64,000 bases of DNA. Source: Ligula intestinalis. Taxonomy: Eukaryota > Platyhelminthes > Cestoda > Diphyllobothriidea > Diphyllobothriidae. A program made the translations under genes and the position numbers. Where the stretch lies: positions 7,007,719-7,071,718 of the forward strand of contig JAYGXS010000002.1 in NCBI GenBank assembly GCA_036362985.1, given 5' to 3'. Below, piece after piece: positions 53,963-64,000 of this stretch; position 1 is the stretch's first letter; the number at the start of each line of letters is the position of its first letter. Below the pieces are notes generated by a model. It did no database searches, was not told the origin of the DNA, and was given only the letters and a program-made list of their open reading frames with translations.

Positions 53963-54782
53963 AATCGTTTATCGATATCCCACAGTATAAATAGTACTGA
54001 CATTCCAATACCACTTTAACTAAGAGCCCTGACGTTTGCCTGATATACATATATTCCATTAGATAGGGCTTAGTTTAATAGTCGCTTAGAATTATAGAAA
54101 CACACCTATGGGAGGACATGGGTGATGTACATATGTGCTGCACGCCTAAGCATCTCAAGAATCATGTCAACTGAATAATAGGATACCGTTTAAACATTGT
54201 ATGAAACCTCCAGTGACAGCGGTTGGGCATTAGCCAGGATTTTAAAAAGTCTACATTCAGAAGCATAGTGAAATTACAGGTCACATGACTTTTCCTGATG
54301 CTCAGACGCGAAAATAATGTGAATTCATTATTTGGCATTTGAAAAAGTAAATAACTACCTCGCAATGTCAAAACGAGTATATGTAGGTAACATTTAACGA
54401 TTTCAACCACTTCATTGGGAGAAAACTGCCGACCATCACCACTTTAGTCAGATCTTCGGCCAATCATGTCAACCAAACAAATGCAAAAGGTGGCAAATGG
54501 ATGACACTAGCCGTACGGGCAGTCGTCACAACTAACATATAAACCACCCTGATATCAAGAGTTTTTACATGTAGACCATTCAAAATAAAAAGACCGTTTA
54601 AAAGGAATCAATAACTTACTGCGGAATCATATCGATGAGTACATTATGTATGGGAAATAATCGAAAACTGTTTGTTGCCCAACGAATAGCTAAATTTTAC
54701 ACAAGTACCGAACTAGTTACTGTGTTTATTGGAAAAGTCATTCAGAAATCTGCAGGAAAGTACAACTTACAATTTCAGTTAC

Positions 54783-54926
54783 AAGAGTGCAAATGAAGGA
54801 TTGGGGCTCAAACATTTCCAATACACGTGCCACCAGCTGGAGGTAGCATGGTAAGGCAATGTTGGTCTCAAAACTGGCGTAGGAGAACTCCGGTTCCGGT
54901 GTGACATGCACAGTAAAGTAATCGTC
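54783..54926 (-). CDS. AMD1: Gene 2 exon 9, last exon identified
   Basis: It reads [48 protein letters not shown]. It includes the conserved His and the [13 protein letters not shown] signature. The donor is GTAACT, so at least one further exon is required. Confidence 0.95.
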
Positions 54927-57900
54927 CTATAAGGTATGAAAGTATGCTATGTTTGTCCTAGCGATAAGACTAACATGACAATAAGTAGGACCCAACAGCA
55001 CTAACATTTTGAATACATAATTAGAAGCATAGAATAATTAGTAAAGTAATTTTAGACGTTATCAAACAATGAAGAAATAGCGCTAATTACTTTATCCATT
55101 AGCCCGTTCACAGAATACCCACACGGTTCAAAAAGGTAGGCCGACAAACGACTTTTAGGAAAGAGTTCCGAAATTCCAGAGACCTGAAAATAAAGATAGA
55201 TAGCTTTAGGACTGAAAATGTATACTCTTTCATGGGAATTTGTTGGTGTGAGATGGAGGGAAATTCTAAAACAGTCAACTACTCTGATGAACATTTGAAA
55301 GGTGCCCTTGTCGGGATTTTACGTTAAAATGATAGTAAGAACAAGCAACAAATCTGGCCTGGCGCAGAACGTGGCTCTATGGCGGTTAAGGCCCGCGTTC
55401 TACCTGATATATCGGGGTAAACAGTTTCAACCCACAAACTCGGGGTTCATTTTGCAGGCAAGACGTAAAACGTACAAGCCCACAGTCAAGCTGTGAGTGA
55501 AATTGGTTACTAAGAGCTGTAGGTAAAATTATTCGTGAATGAAACTAGTTTAAAGTTGGCAGAATCGTTAAAAAATGTGCAAGTTTCCTCTGAACAGGAG
55601 GGTTGCAAAATTAAAAAAACAGCTAAATCGACAGTTATCTGATAAAAAATGAAACGGGCTTACATACCTCAGTCGCCTCTTTAGCCGATGCCACATTGCA
55701 GGCGTAAAAGCATCGCATCTTTTCGGGGTTGAGATCCCGCATTATGACCTTAAATAAAAAAGCACTAGCCTATAAATACAGTTGATCCGTTTAATAAACA
55801 GGAAAAAATATTCAACTTATACGAAATGAATTCGCGGAATAATGGAAGCAAAACAAAGCATTTTTGACACTGATGGAATAGCTGAGTCTCAGCTGGATAG
55901 GCATGAAATATACGCTAATTATGCTGAAAGTAACATATGTGAGAAGTTAAAAGACTGTTTAATTTATGTAAATAGAGTTTTATTCGGTTCTTCAATCGGT
56001 GCCCCAAATGAACCAAAACAAAGCGTTAAAATGGTCAGGTTCTCAATCAAAACGATAATACAACTTTCTAGCGGCACCTGAAACGAGGCAAAGATCGTTA
56101 GTGAGGGGTAAGGGGGCGACCCTTTCCCGTAGATTTTGGATTCATATTGACATAATTATAATTATAGCAAAAGGGCGGATTGTAAGGTAGAGAAAAAGTA
56201 TTAGTCTGCGTAGTGTAATAGGAGAAATTCGGTGTCTGAAAATATAAAAGCGCAAACCACTGCTAATGATCTTTGATGCAGTTTTTACGTGAATTAAAGA
56301 CACCTTAATTATTGGCAAATAACATTGTTTGTCCATAACTACACGTTTGGTTGCAACCTCATTGGTTAAACCTCCAAAATATGACATTGAATTGATTTAA
56401 ATCATGCGCATACGAACTTCCACCAATCTTTCTTCTACTCTGATTTTAGACTGCTGAAAATAGTTTTTTACCGCGACACTCCCTTATAAACGGCTGTTCG
56501 TCTCACAAATATCTGGAAATGAGCAATGTTACCATGCTGCATTTGATTGAAATAGTCATCAGAAAAAAACGACAAATACCGGTCACTGTTAGAAATATGA
56601 AATATGCTGGTTAGACCATAAAGAAACGTCAATTCTCTAAAGATTGCTCTATTTGGCAGTGAGCAATGCGTTGATGTTGGTTGGATAGAATAATTTTAGC
56701 AGATGGCCAACAAGCCCAGCTTTTATTAAGTCATAAGCGTGATATACACAAAACTACTATGTTTTGGATGGCTTTTAAATATTTCCCGTAAATTTATCTT
56801 CAAGATTCTTCATAAAGAAGGTGGAAGACATTTGGAAATTTGGCTTTCTGGTGATACACTTACTTTTATATGTGAATTTATTGGACTTCAATCGGACAGT
56901 GAGCTCTTGCATGCTTGGCTTCGATTTTGTCCAGAGTGGACAAAGGTAAACGGGCATTGTCAAAATACCATTGCACAATTTGTACGCACTGAGACGATCC
57001 TGTTTTTTAAACAGAAGCCACCCTACATTCCAAACCGACGAATCTGCCAATATTTTCTGCAAGAACTATGTTAAATACTTATGGTTGAACACGGCTAAAT
57101 AACCAGGTTTGACCTATACTTTAAGTATCAACCTAATTTTTTTGTTTTACCTTTAGGTTTAGACCCATGTCCCGTTGTGCGCAAAATCAATCAGACAATT
57201 AGGTCATTTATAAATCTCATAACATGAACGTGAAAATATCTGTGAAATCAAATAGTAGGCGCAATATTGGGATGCAAAGCTTGCTATTGCTGAGCTCAGA
57301 TACGCTGACTCACTGCTAGAGGTGCGTGGGCATAAAATCTAAGTCGGCCTCAGCACAAATGTGTTTTAACTAAGGGAGCACGCCTCCAGTGGCAGAGTTA
57401 TCTGCTGTATAGGAAATGTCTAGAGTTGACTGGGCAGAAACCTACCAGATCGATTCACATACGTTTTTGTTGAATGGAAAATTTTTAAGGACAACAACAG
57501 GAGCAGACGGATGCCGTACTATTAACAGACTCAACAACCAGACAGTACTGACACGGCACGAGGCTTTTGACTACCATCGCAAACAAAAACATTGGAGCGA
57601 TCGTTTAGGCAGATTAATATATATGCCTGGATCAAATAACGCGTATATCGACCATAGCATTCTTGCCTCGATTGTTTGGCCTGGTGGTTCGTCAGTCATA
57701 CCCTGAGCTGACTGCCCGCAGTAGATATTCCTAGATAAAAAAATGAAAAGAATTCAGTTGGCATGGAACGCATTATAAGAAAGGCAAAAGAAAATTTATA
57801 TATGCTGACAATCAAACAAGAGCTGAAAATTTTGTTGCCAATGTGCGGATGCTCCTACATTGTACAGATTATGGTATAAACAAAAAGAGCAAAACAGACG

Positions 57901-60900
57901 TTAAATTTAAGTATTAAGCATAGCTGGGTTTTTCTTAAGATAATAGGTTAAATACGAGAAGTGTTCCCAAAAAGCATTGAAATATAGACAAAAATATACA
58001 ATGACTATTAAGTTCCAAAAAGCGAGGCACCTACCAACAGTCCCTATTTAGGCGTCCAAATGTATAACCCGCTCCGTCTACAGACAATCGACAAAAATTT
58101 ACTTCGTATTTTAGTTGGGTGATAATCAGAAGAGTCAATTTTTGTGCAAGTGTTTGAAAGTAGAATAGACGGTATAGATGCGGCACCAAGTTCCATAAAA
58201 GTGAAATACATACATTTGGGGTTTCAAACGATTAACTGCATCGACATTAACAATATTTCTTAGATTTTTTGAGTACGACTGTCAGACATCCACTGACAAG
58301 TGAAAAATATTATCAACAATAAGGTAAACTCTGGGATGCCTGCGCCATGGAGTACGATGGCGAAGATGAAGGGTCAAGTTGCCCAACGTTTCCTGTAAAC
58401 GAATGTTTAACCAAATCATTGCCGTACTCTGAGAAATGACATCTAAGGGAGCAGCTGATAATCAATATCAAAATATGAGAGAAGCTGTACTTACTTTCAC
58501 AGAAAGGTTGGATAATTTTGAGCTATAAATGTAAAGTGATTCTTATTTCAATTATTCAAAGTAAATCACAGGGTAGCATGTTAGGATTATGAACAAATGA
58601 GCTAAAACCAAAAACTCCGGAGCATCGGGGGGAAAATAAAATGTCATTAAAAGTTTACTGACTTCAAAAAGATGCCACAACGAAAACATTTATCTTATGA
58701 GGATAGTCAGGTCGTTCAAGTTTAGTGCCCTTAACTGAGAGAGATGAATGCTATATTTAAAGTATAAAATCCAAAACTTTTAGCCAAAATGGCTCCATTT
58801 ACGGAGATCAAAGGATAATGTAAACAGGGGGTCATGGTGAAAGGTCAAAGGTCATGCAATACTCGAAATTGCATTTTACATGACATTCACACGTACTACG
58901 GAAACATGTCAGCTTTCAACTTCTCAATTTCCGTCTCTTTACAGGTGAGGTAACGTGCTAGGAATGGGAAAACAGAGGGCTAATACGCCGATGTACGGCA
59001 AGACATATGAAAGAACCCTTAGCGCATTGTACGGTAATACTTGGCGACCATTAGTTAAGAGTGCAGAGGGTAGGCAACGTCACGAAGGATGCGATCAGCA
59101 AATTGCTTGACCGTTTTAAAGTGGCGCTATACCATAATTTCAGCTAAAAAACTGTTCAATTATGACAATAGCGTCTGTTGGCCTCAAGTACTTAGGATAA
59201 CTCTTATGTAAGGATAATGGCGGTATGAAACTTGATGGACAAGGCACATTTCAGAGTATTACTTTGGACTCTCCAAATCTCCTGAGCCAGAGGTTGACTA
59301 AAATTGTGTCTGCAGATCTCCAAATATGCAGCCTTGAATTTCGAGTGCATAAAAAGGCACAATGGAACACACAGGAGGGGGTGCATTCGAGCAGCTATTA
59401 AAGAGTCCTGTCTGAAGATAACGCAAACATGGGAGAGAATTAAGAGTAACAAGAACGTCAACCCCACTCCTTAGGATTTCAGAGAAAAGATGGCTGTGAG
59501 AGTTGCTCTCCTAGCAAACAACCTCATGCGGTAAATAAGAAACATAACAGTTCGTGCTAAATCACGTCCCAGTGTATGATAACGTGCAAATATAATAAAA
59601 ATTGTGACTTTCGCCTACGATGCACATATACTGCACTCTTCACAGACCAAGTGAATACAGCCGCAATGGTCGACAACTCACTGATACGTGAGGTATTAGT
59701 TCCACATCGATATGTTGTTGCTGCTGCGGGGTTAGTCATCATCTCAAAGGAAGAGCTGCCGGCTGAATAACACGAAACAAGGACCAACGTCCAAGTCAAT
59801 GGGCAGAAAACTATTTTCTAACTGTTATCTCTAGCGACCATCAATTATTTTTCATTTACCACGCATTTCAAACAAGTGACGCCCTAGATAGTTAATGCAC
59901 TTTAGTAGAATGGCCCGGTTATCAATAATTGTGAGCCATCCATTAGTAACCTTGCTTAAATTGAAGATGCTCAAATGCAGACAAATTTTTATTGAAAGTA
60001 CTGCACAGGGTGATTTAAGTTCACCAAGACGCTTGAACAAGAAGTTAAGAAGCCTTTTTTTAAACCTGGTCTTATGTAACATTTGTAGAAATTGGTTCAG
60101 ACAAAAAACCGAAAACTTATAAGCTTGATAATGCTAGATAACATCATATTCAGAACGCTTTGTCTAGGGAGTTACATTCAAGGTACATCGCAGAATCGAA
60201 TCAAGCATGATTTTGCAGTTATCTCCACCGACATCTTTGAAATCGGTTGTAGATCATAAAATAAGCCATCTGAAAAACCTACTCTAGTAAATAAACAAAC
60301 AGGCGAAACATGATGGCAAAATAATCATCATGTTTTCTGTTGGTGTAGAAACGTACTTCATTTGAAAAGTCTCTCTGTAAAGGTGGCTGCAGTTCCGGAA
60401 ACAAGTAAGACCGTCTGGAATAGTAAAGCTAAAACGTTTCAAGGAAAAGCAGTCAGATTGGAAAAGTGAACGCAACGATCACGTGGCGATTATACGCATT
60501 AGTGGACACGCTGTCATGCTTAGGTGACTTTACGATAAGGCGTTAGACAAAAAGTTTAGCATATAAACATACACATAAACTGCTAGCGTATGTAGTTCAA
60601 ACGATACTGCAACCTATAAAGAACCACATACCACATATTTCGTAAAGCCAAGTTCGTAGGCAAATTCAGTTAGCGGTTCCAAGGTTTTAAGGAGAGTTGT
60701 CTTTCCACATGTTTTTAGAATAATTCGGTTCCGTGTGATAAATAAACTACTCTCACTGAGGAAGAGCTTGGATGAAAACCAGAAAGACTTTACCTTAACA
60801 GGAAGGCTATCTGAAACTCGTTGTGGATTTCAGCCAAAACAGTGCACCGTGCCAGGTCAAGGATGTGTCGAATTTGCTTTCTAAAGAATAAAGCGTTTTA

Positions 60901-61058
60901 AATTTGCAGCGGTTTTCATACCCCGTCAGTTGACGCATATCAAGCACAGTTCTATTTCCATTTATATCCGACTCTGGACCGAAAAACCACATCTCTAGTA
61001 GTTTCTCAGTCCCTTCGAAAATATGATCCGACTGTCCTTCATTCATGTTAACGGTCAT
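54783..61058 (-). CDS. AMD1: S-adenosylmethionine decarboxylase proenzyme, 9 exons found, C-terminus not located
   Basis: Minus-strand exons in order: 61058-60922, 60880-60794, 60755-60632, 60428-60357, about 58102-58035, 57730-57667, 55748-55668, 55183-55091, 54926-54783; 290 residues (human enzyme: 334). The enzyme decarboxylates S-adenosylmethionine for spermidine and spermine synthesis, using a pyruvoyl group made by self-cleavage. Seen: FEGTEKLLE (Glu15, Glu18), LSESSLF with the cleavage Ser at 77, [10 protein letters not shown] (Cys91), [22 protein letters not shown] (Ser235) and [17 protein letters not shown] (His249). The 235/249 spacing equals human Ser229/His243. Start 61058 (MTVNMNEG) or 61046. 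The end, about 45 residues in human, is missing. Introns are 38 nt to about 2.3 kb. Confidence 0.94.
55091..55183 (-). CDS. AMD1: Gene 2 exon 8
   Basis: It reads [20 protein letters not shown], then [11 protein letters not shown]. CGYSxNG holds the conserved processing Ser (235). The acceptor is TATTTTCAG and the donor GTAATT. Confidence 0.94.
55668..55748 (-). CDS. AMD1: Gene 2 exon 7
   Basis: Phase 0 both ends. It reads [20 protein letters not shown] and SAKEATE, aligning with EILMSELDPAVMDQFY...TAKDVT. The acceptor is TATTTAAG and the donor GTATGT. Confidence 0.9.
57667..57730 (-). CDS. AMD1: Gene 2 exon 6, followed by a GC donor
   Basis: After TTTATCTAG the first G completes Trp163. The exon reads [20 protein letters not shown] and Glu, matching the WYLYT ... 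PDQTLE segment. The following intron begins GCAAGA, a GC-AG class donor. On the opposite strand lies an unrelated 96-codon open frame, a shadow. Confidence 0.85.
58035..58102 (-). CDS. AMD1: Gene 2 exon 5, with an irregular 5' boundary
   Basis: It reads VNFCRLSV and [14 protein letters not shown], then TG of a split Trp codon before GTAGGT. The 5' edge is the problem: AG ends at 58103 and 58102 is the first G of the needed GTA codon's overlap, so no GT-AG join to exon 4 keeps the frame. The protein match is strong. Confidence 0.85.
60357..60428 (-). CDS. AMD1: Gene 2 exon 4
   Basis: Phase 0 at both ends. It reads [20 protein letters not shown] and FSNE, aligning with the FYSRKNF...HRNFQEE segment of animal decarboxylases. 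The acceptor is GTTTTAG and the donor GTACGT. Confidence 0.88.
60632..61058 (-). CDS. AMD1: Gene 2 exons 1-3: N-terminus, cleavage site and catalytic Cys
   Basis: Exon 1 (61058-60922) contains [14 protein letters not shown]; exon 2 (60880-60794) [17 protein letters not shown]; exon 3 (60755-60632) [20 protein letters not shown]. Introns of 41 and 38 nt have GTATGA and GTAAAG donors. The split AG|T codon rebuilds the first Ser of SESS. Exon 3 ends at a GTATGT donor. Confidence 0.94.
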
Positions 61059-64000
61059 TGTGTTAAGGTGAAAGCTTAAAATGTGAAAACGGAAAGGTAT
61101 TACTTCTATTGGTTGGGTATTTAACAAAAAAATAACCTAAGCTCCATAGGAGACAGCAAGGGATAAACTCAGCACATTTTTCAGTTGCTTGCTTGATTTC
61201 TGAAATTACTACAAACAATTCCGAAAAAATAACCGTCAATATCTATTTCTGGTGGTAACTTGTTGACAGGCGAATTCAAAAAGCAACTTCTTGGCTGGAA
61301 TTTAGTAGGCAGACATTCACGTGTGAGCTAATGTTTTTTGCATTTTATCAAGCGCATTTTAGACACATATCCTTTGAAGTTTGCTAGAATTTAATTGACT
61401 GCTGCCATTATATCTAGTACAAAGTCAAAACTGCTTCTGATTGCAATGTGGATCCGTTTTTGTAAAAATATTTTTCTTAAATGCTTGGGCATTAATAATC
61501 CTCCGCACTTTAAAATATGGTGATAGTAAACGAAGTCATTAAAATAATTATACAGTGAATTCCAAAAGTTAAGGTTAACTCTTCCGAAATATTCTTAAAG
61601 AACATTTAAAAGCTAGGAACCTTTCTCTATTTTCTTCTAAACCCCACACATTCCCCCCACAAGAGCAACAGTTTTCTTCCTAAAAATCCCTAAGACCTTT
61701 TTCATTGACTTCTCGTACATTTTCCACCCCATGAATCAGGTCAACTGGCCTCGCCAACAGTCTGAGATACAATACACATATTAACAAATAGGTCACTCAA
61801 AGATAATTTACCTACATATCCCTCAACTTACTGATACTAATACTGAAGCACTCATTTACATGCCATAGAAGTGATTGATTTTTACACGGACTTCGATATT
61901 CTGTATACAGCAAATTGGTCCGTTACGTGTTAAGTTTAAGGCAAGTTCGCAGTTGAATCCTAGTTTTATATACCCAGAGCCATTGGGTGGGGCATTAGCT
62001 AATGGCTTGCTAAGTAAGATCTTAGGCAAGTAAGAAAATAAATAAATATCCTTTTAATAATAAACCTCCAAAAACGCCTGCAGAAATTACGTCTGTTGTA
62101 AAATACATTAATTCATTCTAGCATCCAGAGGTTTGCAACGAAATTTAGATATGACGGTCACTGCTATCAAAATTGTAGGCATGTAAGAATAAGACAAAGA
62201 AAATGGGTCTTGAAATCTTAGAAGAGCACTTGATGTCTTTTTATACACTAGTGAGAACTAATTCGTTTGCTATGCAGGTACTCGAGTACCTGGATCGATA
62301 AAAAATGTGTAACATGCCCATAAACATTACAGAACATTTCATATGCGTCGAATTTGCAGTTAGCTGACTAAAACATCGACTGTGGCTATTCATATTGAGT
62401 GTTTTAAATAAATTGTTATAGATTTTATAATAAAATACTTTCAAAATTTGTTTTATCGAAAATATAACAAAGCCATGGGCTGCGAAAAGCATACCTTCAA
62501 TAGGTGTAGGCTAGCTAAACATACACTTCATCCAGTAAGCTAAGATCCGTTTCGAGCTGTTGACAGACAGAAATAGAGCGATAATTTTCGCGCGATCCAG
62601 CACCAGAAAAATGACAAACACGAGACGGAAACGCAACTTCGAAAAGAATGTCAATCGTGTTTCTGCTCAGCGAATTCAAACAAGGGCGTCTTGACATCAA
62701 ACTGATCGATTAAAATAATTATGATGATTTCATTTTAAATTACTTTGTTAAGCATGGTTCTCCTGTTTTTGAAATTTAAAAAAAAAAAATAGCTAAGAAA
62801 AATCCAGAAGAATTCTGAAGCAAGGTAACCTGCTGACATTCTCTCTGGAACGGGGAATGTTGGTTATTTGTTTTAGCTATCTTTTGACAGTTTTGATATA
62901 GGTTTCACTCGTTTTGGGGGAGAAAAATGAAGCGCAGTAACACATAATTAGTAACTATATTTTCTGTAGATCAAATGCTTGCCGTCACAGACTGCACGCA
63001 TGTTCCGTCGTACAACCGTGAATGTGAACGAACACGTTGCGCAGTAGTAAGAGCGTTGTATTTCTAACTAACAAGGTCGGGGATTCGATCAACGGGGACA
63101 GTTACGCCTGGGATTGGGTGCAGCTGGCCGATGGCAGCTTAAAAGATAGAAATGGCTTTTCCGTCCCCCTTGTCTATGTCGGTAATGTATTTATTTACAG
63201 AATAATTACGTAAGTGAATCATCGGCAATGTCGCCTAAGACAGCATTACAGTATAGCGATATATGTGCATAGATTATGTATCTATATTAATCAGCTTAAT
63301 TGCCATCATATCTTCTTTAAAAATACTGAACGCTTTTAGCAAGGACAACATCAGAATTTAGATTAATCCAGTTCACCATCACCCAGTGGGAAAAACAATT
63401 TGCCCGTAATCGGAGTTTGACGTCGTCTGTCCTCATTCATTCGAAAGACAGACCATCTAAGGAGTACAATCTACTCTTCTGACGAGTGTGAAGACCAAAA
63501 TCATACCTTCTTATAGTGCCTTTAAGACAAAGGAAAATGTTTAAGCACTTCGGGTCGATCCTTATGAGGTAGACATTCCAATCCGCTATTTCTTGATCAA
63601 CCTTCTTTGAACTTCCAAGAGCAAAGTGTAATCATGTTTAATCCATAGGTTCGACGACTAAAGGCAATATTCTAACACAGTGCGGACAATTTTTCAAACA
63701 CGCGAACAAAATGCTCTTCGTCAAAATAAAGGAAGGAGTTCCTGATGGATCCCAGGATGCTGGTAGTCTTCACTGAACTTTCGGCACATTGAGGCATTGT
63801 TTTTGAAAGAGGCCATCATGGCTGAGCCTACATCACTTGGCTTATCTTTTTGCTCGAGTGAGTGACCTCCGATGATTTTTTCATGTTCAAATCACATCAA
63901 CCCTCTTTAAGTCTAGCGTAGTCAGATAACTTGGCATTTTTTTAATTTAAGGTTGTGGGCTCTTGGCCCTACTTACGTGTTGTTTAAATTTATCAATAAC
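61059..64000. other. Region upstream of gene 2
   Basis: AT-rich sequence with one tRNA-like unit (63040-63160). No gene recognised. A pyrimidine-rich stretch ending CATTTTAAG lies just upstream of the gene 2 start on the minus strand (about 61078-61095) and could be a splice or trans-splice acceptor. Confidence 0.5.
63040..63160 (+). repeat. tRNA-like SINE candidate
   Basis: GCAGTAGTAAGAGCGTTGTA, a TTTCTAACTAAC loop region and TCGGGGATTCGATCAACGG resemble the A box, anticodon region and B box of a tRNA. About 60 bp of non-tRNA sequence follows. Stems are imperfect. Confidence 0.45.

Larger units (their letters stand above)
48400..54782. other. Region downstream of gene 2, no gene recognised
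   Basis: It contains the hAT-like MITE, PLE termini and SINE body listed separately. The missing last exon of the decarboxylase gene should lie here or further left on the minus strand, but I could not find it. The minus-strand open frame 53102-53383 has no recognised motif. Confidence 0.5.
55749..60356 (-). other. AMD1: Gene 2 long introns
   Basis: Three introns (60356-58103, 58034-57731, 57666-55749) separate exons 4-7. They are AT-rich with no recognised transposon. The plus-strand open frame 56739-57074 (111 codons) has no known motif and a similar-length shadow on the other strand. Confidence 0.7.

Noticed and set aside
56739..57074. 111-codon plus-strand open frame inside a decarboxylase intron
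   Set aside because: No recognised domain, and a 95-codon open frame lies opposite. Probably chance in a low-stop stretch.
57416..57706. 96-codon plus-strand open frame
   Set aside because: It overlaps decarboxylase exon 6 on the opposite strand and has no motif of its own.
58340..58400. Minus-strand segment after TTTACAG as decarboxylase exon 5
   Set aside because: The reading frames do not give the conserved GAGYxxGRxNxDxW; that motif was found at 58035-58102 instead.

Overview
The window is eukaryotic and most likely comes from a flatworm (Platyhelminthes; my guess is a tapeworm or fluke with a large, repeat-rich genome, not proven). It has two split metazoan genes, 38-44 nt mini-introns beside introns up to 9.4 kb, and a dense load of non-LTR retrotransposon, Penelope-like, SINE-like and MITE-like sequence. 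No operons, rRNA or CRISPR array were seen.

Gene 1 (+ strand, 8426-35748) has 12 exons that join in one frame at GT-AG boundaries into a 683-residue protein: a thioredoxin-like domain, a degenerate NDK module, two further NDK domains and an acidic Glu/Gly tail. This is the architecture of the outer-dynein-arm thioredoxin/NDK intermediate chain (NME8/TXNDC3, sea urchin IC1, Ciona IC3), so a ciliary or sperm-flagellar role is inferred. The thioredoxin motif is WTGPC, without the first Cys. Only the last NDK domain keeps the catalytic His. Exons 1-5 lie within 1 kb; the other seven are spread over 20 kb of repeat-filled introns.

Gene 2 (- strand, 61058 down to 54783) is S-adenosylmethionine decarboxylase (polyamine synthesis). 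Nine exons give 290 residues including the pyruvoyl cleavage Ser and catalytic Cys, Ser and His. The last ~45 residues were not located. One intron is GC-AG and one junction does not fit GT-AG.

Mobile DNA: (a) an RTE-like LINE (18560-20937) in intron 7 with three in-frame stops; (b) Penelope-like (PLE) debris, including an ~850 bp inverted repeat (12789-13640 and 14191-15031) whose arms carry a GIY-YIG endonuclease and, at the distal end, a hammerhead-ribozyme fold; (c) a 254 bp hAT-like MITE with a perfect 8 bp target duplication (50530-50783); (d) two AT-rich TIR elements, a ~190 bp-arm palindrome, tRNA-derived SINE-like units (one pair as a fold-back) and a high-copy modular repeat (R1) present nine times.

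Layout: 1-8425 repeats without a gene; 8426-35748 gene 1 with transposons in its introns; 35749-54782 mostly repeats and AT-rich DNA, with PLE fragments and one possible unassigned terminal exon; 54783-61058 gene 2; 61059-64000 AT-rich flank with one tRNA-like unit. The two genes are functionally unrelated and converge across the repeat-rich middle.
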